Below, piece by piece: positions 40,698 to 48,810 of a stretch of DNA of 64,000 nt. Within the stretch, counting starts at the first letter, position 1; every line of letters starts with the position of its first letter. The notes beneath the pieces were generated by a model. The model was not told the origin of the DNA, searched no databases, and worked only from the letters and a program-made list of their open reading frames with translations. Source of the stretch: SCRA01 sp035533275 (GTDB taxonomy: Bacteria; Vulcanimicrobiota; Vulcanimicrobiia; Vulcanimicrobiales; SCRA01); NCBI GenBank assembly GCA_035533275.1, contig DATLUD010000010.1:35266-99265 (forward strand), written 5' to 3'. Both the position numbers and the translations under genes were made by a program.

Positions 40698-43600
40698 GCC
40701 AGCGCCTGCGCGGCCGCGATGCTCTCGAGGTAGGCTTGCAGCGACCGCGGCGGCGAGGGCTGAGACTCCAACGCTTCCACCAGGGCGCGCAGCGTGTCCG
40801 TGGAGGTGATGCACGGGACGCCGGCTTCGACGGCGGCGCGGCGGATACGGTAGCCGTCGGTGGCCTCTCGTCCGCGCATCGCCGCGCTGTTGTTGATCAC
40901 CAGATCGGCGCCGCCCGAGGTGATGAAGTCGATCACCGTGGGCGCGGGCTCGGAGATCTTGTTCACCTGCTCGCAGGCCAGCCCCGCGTTGCGCATCATG
41001 GCGCACGTTCCCGGCGTGGCGTGCATGCGGCAGCCCAGCTCGGCCAGGCGGCGCAGCAGCGGAAGCGCCTGCTCCTTCTCCTCGTGCGCGATGGAGGCGA
41101 GCACGCGCGCGGAGGTGGTGGGTACGCGCACGCCCGCGGCGCGGAATCCCTTGCGCAGGGCCCCGCCGAAGGTGAGGTCGATGCCCAGGACCTCGCCCGT
41201 CGACTTCATCTCGGGGCCCAGGATCGTCTCTACCCCGCGCAGCTTGGTGAATGAGAAGACCGGGAGCTTGACCACCACGAACGGCACGCGCGGCAGCAGG
41301 CCGGTGCCGTAGGGCATCTCGCGGAGCTTCTCGCCCAGCGCGATGCGCGTGGCGGCGGCGACGATGTTGCAGCCGGTGACCTTCGAGATGATCGGCACGG
41401 TCCGGCTGGCGCGCGGGTTGGCCTCGATCACGTAGAGGCGATCGTCGGCGACGATGTACTGGATGTTGATGAGGCCGCGGATGCCCAGCCCATGCGCGAT
41501 CTCGCGCGTGGTGCGCGCGATGATCTGCTGCATCTCCTCGGAGACGTGCTGGGTGGGGTAGACGCCGATGGAGTCGCCCGAGTGGATGCCGGCGCGCTCG
41601 ACGTGCTCGAAGATGCCGGGGATGAGGATCTCCTCGCCGTCGTAGACTGCGTCGACCTCCACCTCCAGACCCGCGAGATACTTGTCGACGAGCAGGGGCG
41701 CACCCGGCCGGATGGGCGGCGCGGACTCCGCGTACGCCGCGAGCTGGCCCTCGTTGTAGACGATCTCCATGGCGCGTCCGCCCAGCACGTAGGAGGGGCG
41801 CACGAGCACCGGAAACCCCAGCTCGCGGGCGACGGCGCGCGCCTCGCGGAACGACTTGGCCGTCCGTCCGGCGGGCCGCGCGACTCCCAAGTTCTGGAGG
41901 ACGGCGTCGAACTTCTCGCGGTCCTCGGCCAGATCGAGGGCGTGACGCCCCGAGCCCACCATGGGAACATCGCGCGCGGCGAGGTCCTCGGCGAGGTTGA
42001 TCGCCGTCTGCCCGCCGTACGAGAGCATGACGCCGGCGGCGCCGGAGAGATGGACGAGAGCCTGCACCTCGTCGGGCCCCGGGGGCTCGAAGACGAGCAC
42101 GTCGGCGACGTCGAAGTCGGTGGAGACGGTCTCCGGATTGTTGTTGATGATGACGCTGGCGCGCCCCGCCTCGTGCAGCGCCCACGCGGCGTGGACGCAC
42201 GAGTAGTCGAACTCGATGCCCTGCCCGATGCGGATGGGTCCGCTGCCGACGACGACGATCGACTCGCGGTCGGGGCGGCGCAGCTCGTCCATCTCGCCGC
42301 GCGAGAGGTAGTAGTACGGCGAGCGCGCGGGAAACTCGGCGGCGGCCGTGTCGACCACGCGGAAGGCGTCGCCGCCCGCGCCGCCGGCGATCAGCGTGCG
42401 CGCGAGCTCCGTGGCGGGCGGACCGCCCAGGTGCTCGATGGCGCGCGTCGACCAGCCATCGACGTAGAGCTGCGCGGCGCCTTGTTCCGTGGGATCGGCG
42501 GCGAAGATGCGCTCGCGCTCCACCAACTCGGCGATCTCGTAGAGCCAGAACGGGTCGATCTGCGTGAGCGAGTGGATGCGCTCGATGGTCCAGCCGCGCA
42601 GCAGGCACTCCGCCAGCGCGAAGAGGCGCTCGTGGGTGGCGTTTGCGAGCACGTGCTGGAGCTCTTCGTCGCTCCAGTCGGCGAATTGGAGCTTGGTGAG
42701 CGTCTCGCGCCCCAGATCCAAGCCGCGCACGCTCTTGAGCAGCGCCTGCTGGAAGGTGCGGCCGATGGCCATCGCCTCGCCGGTCGACTTCATCTGCGTG
42801 CCCAGGCGCGTGTCGGCCAACGGGAACTTGTCGAAGGGCCAGCGCGGGATCTTCACCACGCAGTAGTCGAGCGTCGGTTCGTAGGCGGCCTTGGTGACGC
42901 CCGTGATGGGGTTGGGGATCTCGTCGAGCTTGCGCCCCAGCGCGATCTTCGCGGAGATCTTGGCGATGGGGTAGCCGGTGGCTTTCGAGGCGAGCGCCGA
43001 GCTGCGGCTGACGCGCGGATTGACCTCGATGATCATGTAGGCGCCAGTGTCCGGATGGACGGCGTACTGGATGTTGCAGCCGCCCTCCACCTTCAGCGCG
43101 CGGATGATCTTGATGGAGGCGCTGCGCAGCTTCTGGTACTCGACGTCGGAGAGCGTCTGCGAGGGGGCGATGACGATGGAGTCGCCGGTGTGCACGCCCA
43201 CCGGGTCGAGGTTCTCCATGTTGCAGACGATGATGCAGTTGTCGGCGGCGTCGCGGATGACCTCGTACTCCAGCTCCTTCCAGCCGAGCAGCGAGGTCTC
43301 GAGCAGGACCTGGTGGATCAGCGAGGCGGCGAGGCCGCTTTGGAGGATCTCGGCGAGCTCCTCGCGGTCGTGGGCCACGCCGCCGCCCGTGCCCCCGAGG
43401 GTGTATGCCGGGCGGATGATCAGCGGGTAGCCGGCGCTCTCCGCGAACACCAGACCCTGATCGATCGACTCGACGATGGCGCTCTGCGGCACCGGCTCGC
43501 CGATGGCGAGCATCATCTCCTTGAAGCGCTTGCGGTCCTCGGCGAGCTGGATCGTCTCGAGCGGCGTGCCGAGCAGTTGGACGCCGTGGCGCTCGAGCAC

Positions 43601-43909
43601 GCCGGCCTCGGCCAGCTCGACGGCGAGGTTGAGCCCGGTCTGACCGCCCAGCGTGGGCAGCAGTGCGTCGGGGCGCTCCTTGGCGATGATCTGGTCGAGC
43701 GAGTCGACGGTAAGCGGCTCGAGGTAGACCGCGTCGGCCACCTCGGTGTCCGTCATGATGGTGGCGGGGTTGGAGTTGACGAGGATGACGTGGCAGCCTT
43801 CCTCGCGCAAGGCCCTGCACGCTTGCACCCCCGCGTAGTCGAATTCGGCTGCCTGACCGATGACGATAGGGCCGGAGCCGATGACGAGGATGCGGTGGGG
43901 TGCGGGCAT
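40694..43909 (-). CDS. carB: Carbamoyl-phosphate synthase large subunit
   Basis: Makes carbamoyl phosphate from bicarbonate, ammonia (from CarA) and two ATP for pyrimidine and arginine synthesis. At 1071 residues it is full length, with two homologous ATP-grasp halves: IGSGPIVIGQAAEFDYAG at the start of the first half and VGSGPIRIGQGIEFDYS opening the second near residue 551, plus ADTRLGTQMKSTGEAM and the C-terminal MGS-like allosteric domain from about 930. ATG 43909 begins the conserved sequence. It is 11 kb from carA and transcribed alone, convergent with the DUF2231-like gene and divergent from the MFS gene. Confidence 0.97.
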   Translation of the reverse strand: MPAPHRILVIGSGPIVIGQAAEFDYAGVQACRALREEGCHVILVNSNPATIMTDTEVADAVYLEPLTVDSLDQIIAKERPDALLPTLGGQTGLNLAVELAEAGVLERHGVQLLGTPLETIQLAEDRKRFKEMMLAIGEPVPQSAIVESIDQGLVFAESAGYPLIIRPAYTLGGTGGGVAHDREELAEILQSGLAASLIHQVLLETSLLGWKELEYEVIRDAADNCIIVCNMENLDPVGVHTGDSIVIAPSQTLSDVEYQKLRSASIKIIRALKVEGGCNIQYAVHPDTGAYMIIEVNPRVSRSSALASKATGYPIAKISAKIALGRKLDEIPNPITGVTKAAYEPTLDYCVVKIPRWPFDKFPLADTRLGTQMKSTGEAMAIGRTFQQALLKSVRGLDLGRETLTKLQFADWSDEELQHVLANATHERLFALAECLLRGWTIERIHSLTQIDPFWLYEIAELVERERIFAADPTEQGAAQLYVDGWSTRAIEHLGGPPATELARTLIAGGAGGDAFRVVDTAAAEFPARSPYYYLSRGEMDELRRPDRESIVVVGSGPIRIGQGIEFDYSCVHAAWALHEAGRASVIINNNPETVSTDFDVADVLVFEPPGPDEVQALVHLSGAAGVMLSYGGQTAINLAEDLAARDVPMVGSGRHALDLAEDREKFDAVLQNLGVARPAGRTAKSFREARAVARELGFPVLVRPSYVLGGRAMEIVYNEGQLAAYAESAPPIRPGAPLLVDKYLAGLEVEVDAVYDGEEILIPGIFEHVERAGIHSGDSIGVYPTQHVSEEMQQIIARTTREIAHGLGIRGLINIQYIVADDRLYVIEANPRASRTVPIISKVTGCNIVAAATRIALGEKLREMPYGTGLLPRVPFVVVKLPVFSFTKLRGVETILGPEMKSTGEVLGIDLTFGGALRKGFRAAGVRVPTTSARVLASIAHEEKEQALPLLRRLAELGCRMHATPGTCAMMRNAGLACEQVNKISEPAPTVIDFITSGGADLVINNSAAMRGREATDGYRIRRAAVEAGVPCITSTDTLRALVEALESQPSPPRSLQAYLESIAAAQALA

Positions 43910-43978
43910 ATCCCGCCAGCATTACGGCGCAATCGCCGCAGGTCCTCCGCAAGCGCTCATGCAAGTGGGCGACTCGTC

Positions 43979-45157
43979 ATGCCGTTCGGCACCATCGTCG
44001 CGGCGCGCGCCGTGCGCACGCTTTCCTACGGGGCCCTCTCCGTCTTCCTGGCGGTGCTCCTGGCCGACAAGGGGCTTGCTCCCGCGCAGGTGGGGATGCT
44101 CTTCACCATCGCGCTGGTCTCGGGGGCGCTCTCGGCGGTGCTGCTGAGCCGCGTGGCCGACCGCCTAGGGCGCCGCACCGTGCTGATCGGCGGCGGGCTG
44201 GTCACGGCCCTCGCGGCCATCCTGCTGGCGCGCGCCCAGGGGATGCCGCTGCTGATTCTGGCCGTGGCGCTGGGAACCATCAGCCCCAGCGCCGCCGAGG
44301 TCGGGCCGTTCGGGGCGCTGGAGCAGGCGATGCTGGCCCAGATCGTGGCCCCGGAGCGGCGCACGCGCGCCTTCGCGACCTACAATCTGGTGGGGACGTT
44401 CGCCATCGCCGTGGGGGCGCTGGCGGCCGCGGTGGTCTCGCGCGCGGCGCTGCTGTGGGCCTACCTGGCAGTGGGCCTGCTCTTGGCTGGGCTGTACGCC
44501 ACGCTCGGCCCATCCGTCGAGCTCCCCCCGGACGCCCGCACGGCGGCCCGCCCCCGCGAGGGGACGAGCGCCGAGCCCGTGGCCCCGCGTCCGCGCTTCG
44601 GCGTGGTGGAGCGCTTGACGGCGCTCTTCGGCCTGGACGCCCTGGCTGGCGGCTTCGTCGTCCAGGGCTTCATCGCGTACTGGTTCCACCTGCGCTTCGG
44701 CGTCGACCAGCGCGCGCTGGGCACGCTGCTCTTCGGCGCGAACCTGCTGGCGGCGTTCTCGTTTCCGTTGGCGGCGCGGCTGGCCGAGCGCTTCGGGCTG
44801 CTCAACACCATGGTCTTCACGCACCTGCCCTCCAACGTGCTGCTGGCGCTGGTGCCGCTGATGCCGACGTATCCGCTGGCCGCCGTGGTGCTCTGGGCGC
44901 GCTTCGCGCTCTCGCAGATGGACGTGCCCACGCGCCAGGCCTATACGATGGCGATCGTGCCGCCCGAGGAGCGCGCGCGCGCGGCGGGCCTGACCAACGC
45001 CGTGCGGCCCGGGGCGCAGGCGATCTCCCCCATCCTGGCCGGCATCGCCGTCCAGCACGCCGCGCTGGGGCTGCCCTTCGTCGTCTCGGGGGTGGTGAAG
45101 ATCGTCTACGACCTCGCGCTCTACCGGATCTTCAAGCCCGTGAAGCTGAAGAGCTGA
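43979..45157 (+). CDS. Major facilitator superfamily transporter
   Basis: A 392-residue MFS protein with about twelve helices and a central loop rich in Pro/Arg/Ala (about 180-208). The loop-2/3 motif A is present as SRVADRLGRRTVLIGGG. A second half begins near RLTALFGLDALAGGFVVQ. The ATG at 43979 is chosen over longer frames because those run antisense through carB. The gene overlaps the convergent MaoC gene by 26 bases. The substrate is unknown; drug/proton antiporters and sugar carriers share this signature. Confidence 0.85.
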   Translation: MPFGTIVAARAVRTLSYGALSVFLAVLLADKGLAPAQVGMLFTIALVSGALSAVLLSRVADRLGRRTVLIGGGLVTALAAILLARAQGMPLLILAVALGTISPSAAEVGPFGALEQAMLAQIVAPERRTRAFATYNLVGTFAIAVGALAAAVVSRAALLWAYLAVGLLLAGLYATLGPSVELPPDARTAARPREGTSAEPVAPRPRFGVVERLTALFGLDALAGGFVVQGFIAYWFHLRFGVDQRALGTLLFGANLLAAFSFPLAARLAERFGLLNTMVFTHLPSNVLLALVPLMPTYPLAAVVLWARFALSQMDVPTRQAYTMAIVPPEERARAAGLTNAVRPGAQAISPILAGIAVQHAALGLPFVVSGVVKIVYDLALYRIFKPVKLKS

Positions 45158-45596
45158 CGGGCTCTGCGCCGACGTCGTCCTTCTGGATGACGGCTTCGCC
45201 GTCGAGCACGGTCTCGCCGCGCTGGTTGACGCACGTGGTGCGGCAACGGATGCGGCGGCGCTGGGCGAGCACCTCGATGACCTCGGCGGTGGCCGTGATG
45301 GTGTCGCCCGGATAGACGGGGGCACGGAAGCGCAGGCTCTGCGAGACGTAGATGCCGCCGGGGAGGCCCAGCATCAGCGCGTTGGCCGTGGAGAGCAGCG
45401 AGGCGGTGAGGAGGCCGTGGGCGATGCGTCCTTTGAAGCGCGTCCTGGCCGCGTAGGCGTCGTCGGTATGCAGCGGGTAGACGTCGCCGCTGAGCGCCGC
45501 GAAGGCGGCGATCTCGGCGTCGGTGATGCGCTTGGCGTACGAGGTCTTTTGACCGACGGCGTAGTCCTCGAAACGGCGCTCCGGAAACTCGATCAT
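45132..45596 (-). CDS. MaoC-like (R)-specific enoyl-CoA hydratase
   Basis: A 154-residue hot-dog-fold hydratase. The hydratase-2 motif is intact: TDAEIAAFAALSGDVYPLHTDDAYA, with the catalytic Asp-x-x-x-x-His in SGDVYPLH, then FKGRIAHGLLTASLLS. It would hydrate trans-2-enoyl-CoA to (R)-3-hydroxyacyl-CoA, as in PhaJ, or supply itaconyl-/mesaconyl-CoA hydratase activity. ATG 45596 has GAGG six bases upstream. It is the last gene of the long minus-strand series and does not share function with its VWA neighbour. Confidence 0.87.
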   Translation of the reverse strand: MIEFPERRFEDYAVGQKTSYAKRITDAEIAAFAALSGDVYPLHTDDAYAARTRFKGRIAHGLLTASLLSTANALMLGLPGGIYVSQSLRFRAPVYPGDTITATAEVIEVLAQRRRIRCRTTCVNQRGETVLDGEAVIQKDDVGAEPVSSSASRA

Positions 45597-45622
45597 CGTG
45601 CTCCTCTTCTCGGGCATTCCGT

Positions 45623-46543
45623 TCAACCGCGGAGCATCACGGCCCCGCCGAGCGCCCCGGCGGCCAGCGCGAGCAGCGCCGCCGCCGCGCATGCCTCGGT
45701 CAGCGCGACGGGGCGACGCTCCCACGAGATGCCGCGGGCCAGGCGCACGAACGCGGCAGCCAAGCCTCGTGCGTCTGAGGCCTGGGCGTAGCTCCCGTGC
45801 GCGTCGGCGGCGATGGCTCGCAGCGCGGCGGCGTCGAACGTGGCGATCTCGTTGGTGCCGGGGATGGTGGCGGTGCTCGTGTTGCTGCCGATGCCCACCG
45901 TGTCCACGACGACGCCGCGCTTGCCGATCTCGCGCGCCACCTTCAGCGGGTCGGGGGGCCGGTTGTTCACGCCGTCCGTCAGCAGGACGATGGCGCGCCG
46001 GCCGCGCGCGGGCAGGAGGCTCGCCGCGGTGGCCAGCGCCGAGCCGATCGCGGTGGCGCCGTTGGGAGCGGGAATTCGCTGCAGGGCCGCGAGCTGCTCG
46101 CCGCGGTCTGCCGTCGGCGTCTGCACGACTTGCGCCGTCGTGGAGAAGGCGACGACGGCCACGCGCGTCCCCGAGGGCAGGGCCTCGACGAAGCGGCGCG
46201 CGGCGGCGCGCGCGGCGTCGGCGCGCGTGGGCGTGAAGTCGTTCGCGCCCATGGAGCCGGAGGTGTCGATGCAGACGACGGCGTGCACGTCGTGGATCGG
46301 CACGGAGAGCATCGCCCGCGGCTGGGCAAGAGCCGCGATGAGCAGGGCCATCCCCACGTAGCCCAGCGCGCGCGGGAGCAGGGCGAGGCGCGAGACATCG
46401 CGGGCGAAGGGGGCGACCGCCGCCAGCGAGCTGTAGGCCAGCGCACGCCGGCGAGAGCCAGCCTCCGCGGCGTGGTGCGTCCATGCGAGCGCGATCAGCG
46501 GAGCCAGCAGCGCGAGCACCCACGGATGGCCGAAGGCGATCAT
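45623..46543 (-). CDS. BatA-like membrane VWA-domain protein
   Basis: A 306-residue membrane protein: hydrophobic N-terminus (about 5-22), a second helix near 60-75, a von Willebrand A domain (about 84-265) with the MIDAS motif DTSGSMG, Thr in STTAQ and Asp in LLTDGVNN, and a C-terminal helix (about 283-303). This is the BatA/BatB architecture. Such proteins form a membrane-associated complex with a DUF58 protein and a MoxR ATPase, with roles in envelope stress or protein activation. The DUF58 gene lies immediately upstream; MoxR lies 7 kb away behind rmuC and the c-di-GMP genes. Confidence 0.88.
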   Translation of the reverse strand: MIAFGHPWVLALLAPLIALAWTHHAAEAGSRRRALAYSSLAAVAPFARDVSRLALLPRALGYVGMALLIAALAQPRAMLSVPIHDVHAVVCIDTSGSMGANDFTPTRADAARAAARRFVEALPSGTRVAVVAFSTTAQVVQTPTADRGEQLAALQRIPAPNGATAIGSALATAASLLPARGRRAIVLLTDGVNNRPPDPLKVAREIGKRGVVVDTVGIGSNTSTATIPGTNEIATFDAAALRAIAADAHGSYAQASDARGLAAAFVRLARGISWERRPVALTEACAAAALLALAAGALGGAVMLRG

Positions 46544-46552
46544 CGGCGAGCC

Positions 46553-47386
46553 CTACGCGACCAGGTCCGCCGCCGTGGCCGTCTCGTCGAAGAGGCGCAC
46601 GCGCCACCCCAAGGAGCGCATGCGCTCCACGATGCGCGCCTCGCGCGCCGCGCACGCCGCGGCGTGGCGGGCGGCGGCACCGCGATCGAACCAGAGCGTG
46701 CGCGGTTGGCCGCCGGCTGCGTCGCGCAAGAGCGCCGCGCCGCGCAGCGGCAGGCCGTCGCTCCAGGGATCGCGCGCGATGCGCGCCACGGCGTGGCGGC
46801 GCAGCGGCAGACGCGCGAGATGGGCATCCTCGAGCAAGGGCTCCATGGCGTAGCACTCGCCCACCAGCAGCAGCGCCGTTCCGGGGGCCAGGGTCGCGTC
46901 GAGATAGGCGAGGGTGGCGCCGTCGATGACGTGCTCCATCGCGGCGTCGGGAGCGGCGAGGCGCCGCAGCGCGAGCGCGGCGGCGCGCGGTCCGCGCAGT
47001 GTCCCGGGGTCGACGGGTCTGGAGCCCAGCACCAGGCGGACGCGGTCGCGGTCGCGCGCGGCGGAGAGCCAGAGCGAGCCGTATGCCAGTGCGGCGTCGC
47101 GCAGCGGGCGCGCGCGCCCCAGGAGCATGCGCGGCCCGGTGTCGACGGCACAGCAGAGGTGGAGGCCGGACTCCTCCAGCATCACCCGCGATTGCAGCTC
47201 GCCGGAGCGGGCCGTGGCCGCCCAGTCGATGCGCCGCGGGTCGTCGCCTTCGGCGTAGGCGCGCAGCTCCGCGAACTCCAGACCCTCGCCGCGCAGCAGC
47301 GGCGCCCCCTCGCCGGCCGGGCCGTGCGCGCGGGCGCGCAACAGGCGCCGGCGCAGGTGCTCGCCCAGCGGGTGCGGCGCGCTCAT
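46553..47386 (-). CDS. DUF58-family protein of a MoxR/Bat-type cluster
   Basis: A 277-residue soluble DUF58 protein. The family motif RAYAEGDDPRRIDWAATARSGELQSRVMLEE lies at residues about 42-72; a VWA-like fold with degenerate MIDAS follows (VDTGPRM). It overlaps the rmuC stop (start 47386, rmuC stop at 47383). DUF58 proteins nearly always accompany MoxR ATPases, so it presumably partners the MoxR encoded at 53471-54388. Confidence 0.87.
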   Translation of the reverse strand: MSAPHPLGEHLRRRLLRARAHGPAGEGAPLLRGEGLEFAELRAYAEGDDPRRIDWAATARSGELQSRVMLEESGLHLCCAVDTGPRMLLGRARPLRDAALAYGSLWLSAARDRDRVRLVLGSRPVDPGTLRGPRAAALALRRLAAPDAAMEHVIDGATLAYLDATLAPGTALLLVGECYAMEPLLEDAHLARLPLRRHAVARIARDPWSDGLPLRGAALLRDAAGGQPRTLWFDRGAAARHAAACAAREARIVERMRSLGWRVRLFDETATAADLVA

Positions 47387-48810
47387 TCGGTCTCGCCGGG
47401 GTAGAGCTGCGCGGGCGCCCCCTCGACGAGCTCTTGCGCCGTCAACGCGCGTGTGGTCTGCTCGAGCGGCTCGAGGAGCTGCAGATCCGCGCCTTTGGGC
47501 GCGGCATGGAGGTCCTTGAACTTGCGCGCCGTGACCAGCACACGCGACTCCAGAGATGCCACGGCCTTGTTGTACGCGTCGACGCTGCGCCCCAGATTCT
47601 TGCCGAGCGCCGCGACGTGGTCGCCGACGGTTCCCAGCCGCTCGTAGAGATCTGCGCCGAGCTTACCGATTTCGCGCGCGTTCTCTTCGAGGCGCTGCTG
47701 CCCCCAACCGTACGCGACGGAGCGCAGCAGGGTGATGAGCGTGGTGGGGCTGGCAAGGAAGACGCGGTGCTCGATGCCGGTCTCGATGAGCGTGGGGTCC
47801 CGCTCGAGCGCCGCGCTGAAGAACGACTCGCCGGGAATGAAGAGCACCACGAAGTCCGGCGCGTGTCCGAGGATCTTCCCGTAGTCGCGCTTGCCGAGCG
47901 CCACGATGTGCTCGCGCAGTTGGCGCGCGTGCTGATCCAGCAGGCGCTGGCGCGTGGGCTCGTCGCCGGCCTCCATCGCTTCGAGGTAGGCGGAGAGCGG
48001 GGTCTTGGCGTCGACGGCGATGAGCTTGTCGCCGGGCATCTTGACCGTGAGGTCCGGGCGGTCGCGCCGGCCGTCGCCGACGACGGTCTCCTGCTCCTCG
48101 AAGTCGCAGTGCTCCAGCATCCCCGCCATCTCGACGACGCGGCGCAATTGGAGCTCGCCCCAGCGGCCGCGCACGGTGGGATTCTTGAGGGCCTCCACCA
48201 GGCTGCCCGTGCGCGCGTTGAGATTCGACGCCTCCGTCTGCAGGAGGCGCTGAGACTGCATGAGCGCGCCGAGCTGCTCCTTGAGCGCCTCCGTCGTCCC
48301 GGTGCGCGCCTTCTCGATCTCTTGGATCTTCGTGTCGAGGCGCTGGAGGTTCTCGCCCAGCGGCTTCACGAGCTCGCCGATCTTCTGCTGCCGGAGCTCG
48401 AGGTCGCCCTTGGCGGCCTCCTGCGTCTTGGCCATCACCTGCTGGGCGAGCTCGAGGAACTTCGCGTTGTTGTCCTTGAGCGCGTCGGAGCTCAGGGCCT
48501 TGAAGGCGTCGCGGAAGCGCTCCTGGAGTTGGGCTTGCTGCGTGCGCTCACGCTCGATCGACTCGCGCTCGGCGGCGATCCGCGCCTCGGTGGCCGCGCG
48601 CTCCGCGGTCAGCTCGCCGATGCGGCGGCGCAGCTCGTCGAGCTCGCCTTCGCGTCTCGCGCCATCCGCGCGCGTCTGGTCGGCTTCGGCGTGCGTGGCC
48701 TCGAGCCGCGCCTGGACCGCAGCGAGCTGGGCGCGCGCCGCCAGCCACGCGACGATCGCGCCACCGACGAAGGCCACGAGCGCGGTAAGCGAGAGGGCGA
48801 GATCCATCAC
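47383..48810 (-). CDS. rmuC: RmuC-family protein
   Basis: A 475-residue protein with an N-terminal membrane helix (about 5-25), a long coiled coil (about 30-200) and the RmuC nuclease-like domain. The domain shows NPTVRGRWGELQLRRVVEMAGML, PDLTVKMPGDKLIAVDAKTPLSAY (Asp and Asp-Ala-Lys resembling a PD-(D/E)xK core) and LASPTTLITLLRSVAYGW. RmuC limits recombination at inverted repeats in E. coli. It overlaps the upstream EAL gene and the downstream DUF58 gene, an unusual neighbourhood for it. Confidence 0.9.
   Translation of the reverse strand: MMDLALSLTALVAFVGGAIVAWLAARAQLAAVQARLEATHAEADQTRADGARREGELDELRRRIGELTAERAATEARIAAERESIERERTQQAQLQERFRDAFKALSSDALKDNNAKFLELAQQVMAKTQEAAKGDLELRQQKIGELVKPLGENLQRLDTKIQEIEKARTGTTEALKEQLGALMQSQRLLQTEASNLNARTGSLVEALKNPTVRGRWGELQLRRVVEMAGMLEHCDFEEQETVVGDGRRDRPDLTVKMPGDKLIAVDAKTPLSAYLEAMEAGDEPTRQRLLDQHARQLREHIVALGKRDYGKILGHAPDFVVLFIPGESFFSAALERDPTLIETGIEHRVFLASPTTLITLLRSVAYGWGQQRLEENAREIGKLGADLYERLGTVGDHVAALGKNLGRSVDAYNKAVASLESRVLVTARKFKDLHAAPKGADLQLLEPLEQTTRALTAQELVEGAPAQLYPGETE

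Noticed and set aside
40080..43964. Long minus-strand frame in another phase across carB
   Set aside because: carB in the neighbouring phase has complete ATP-grasp motifs; this frame is Arg/Pro-rich and is a by-product of GC skew at codon positions.
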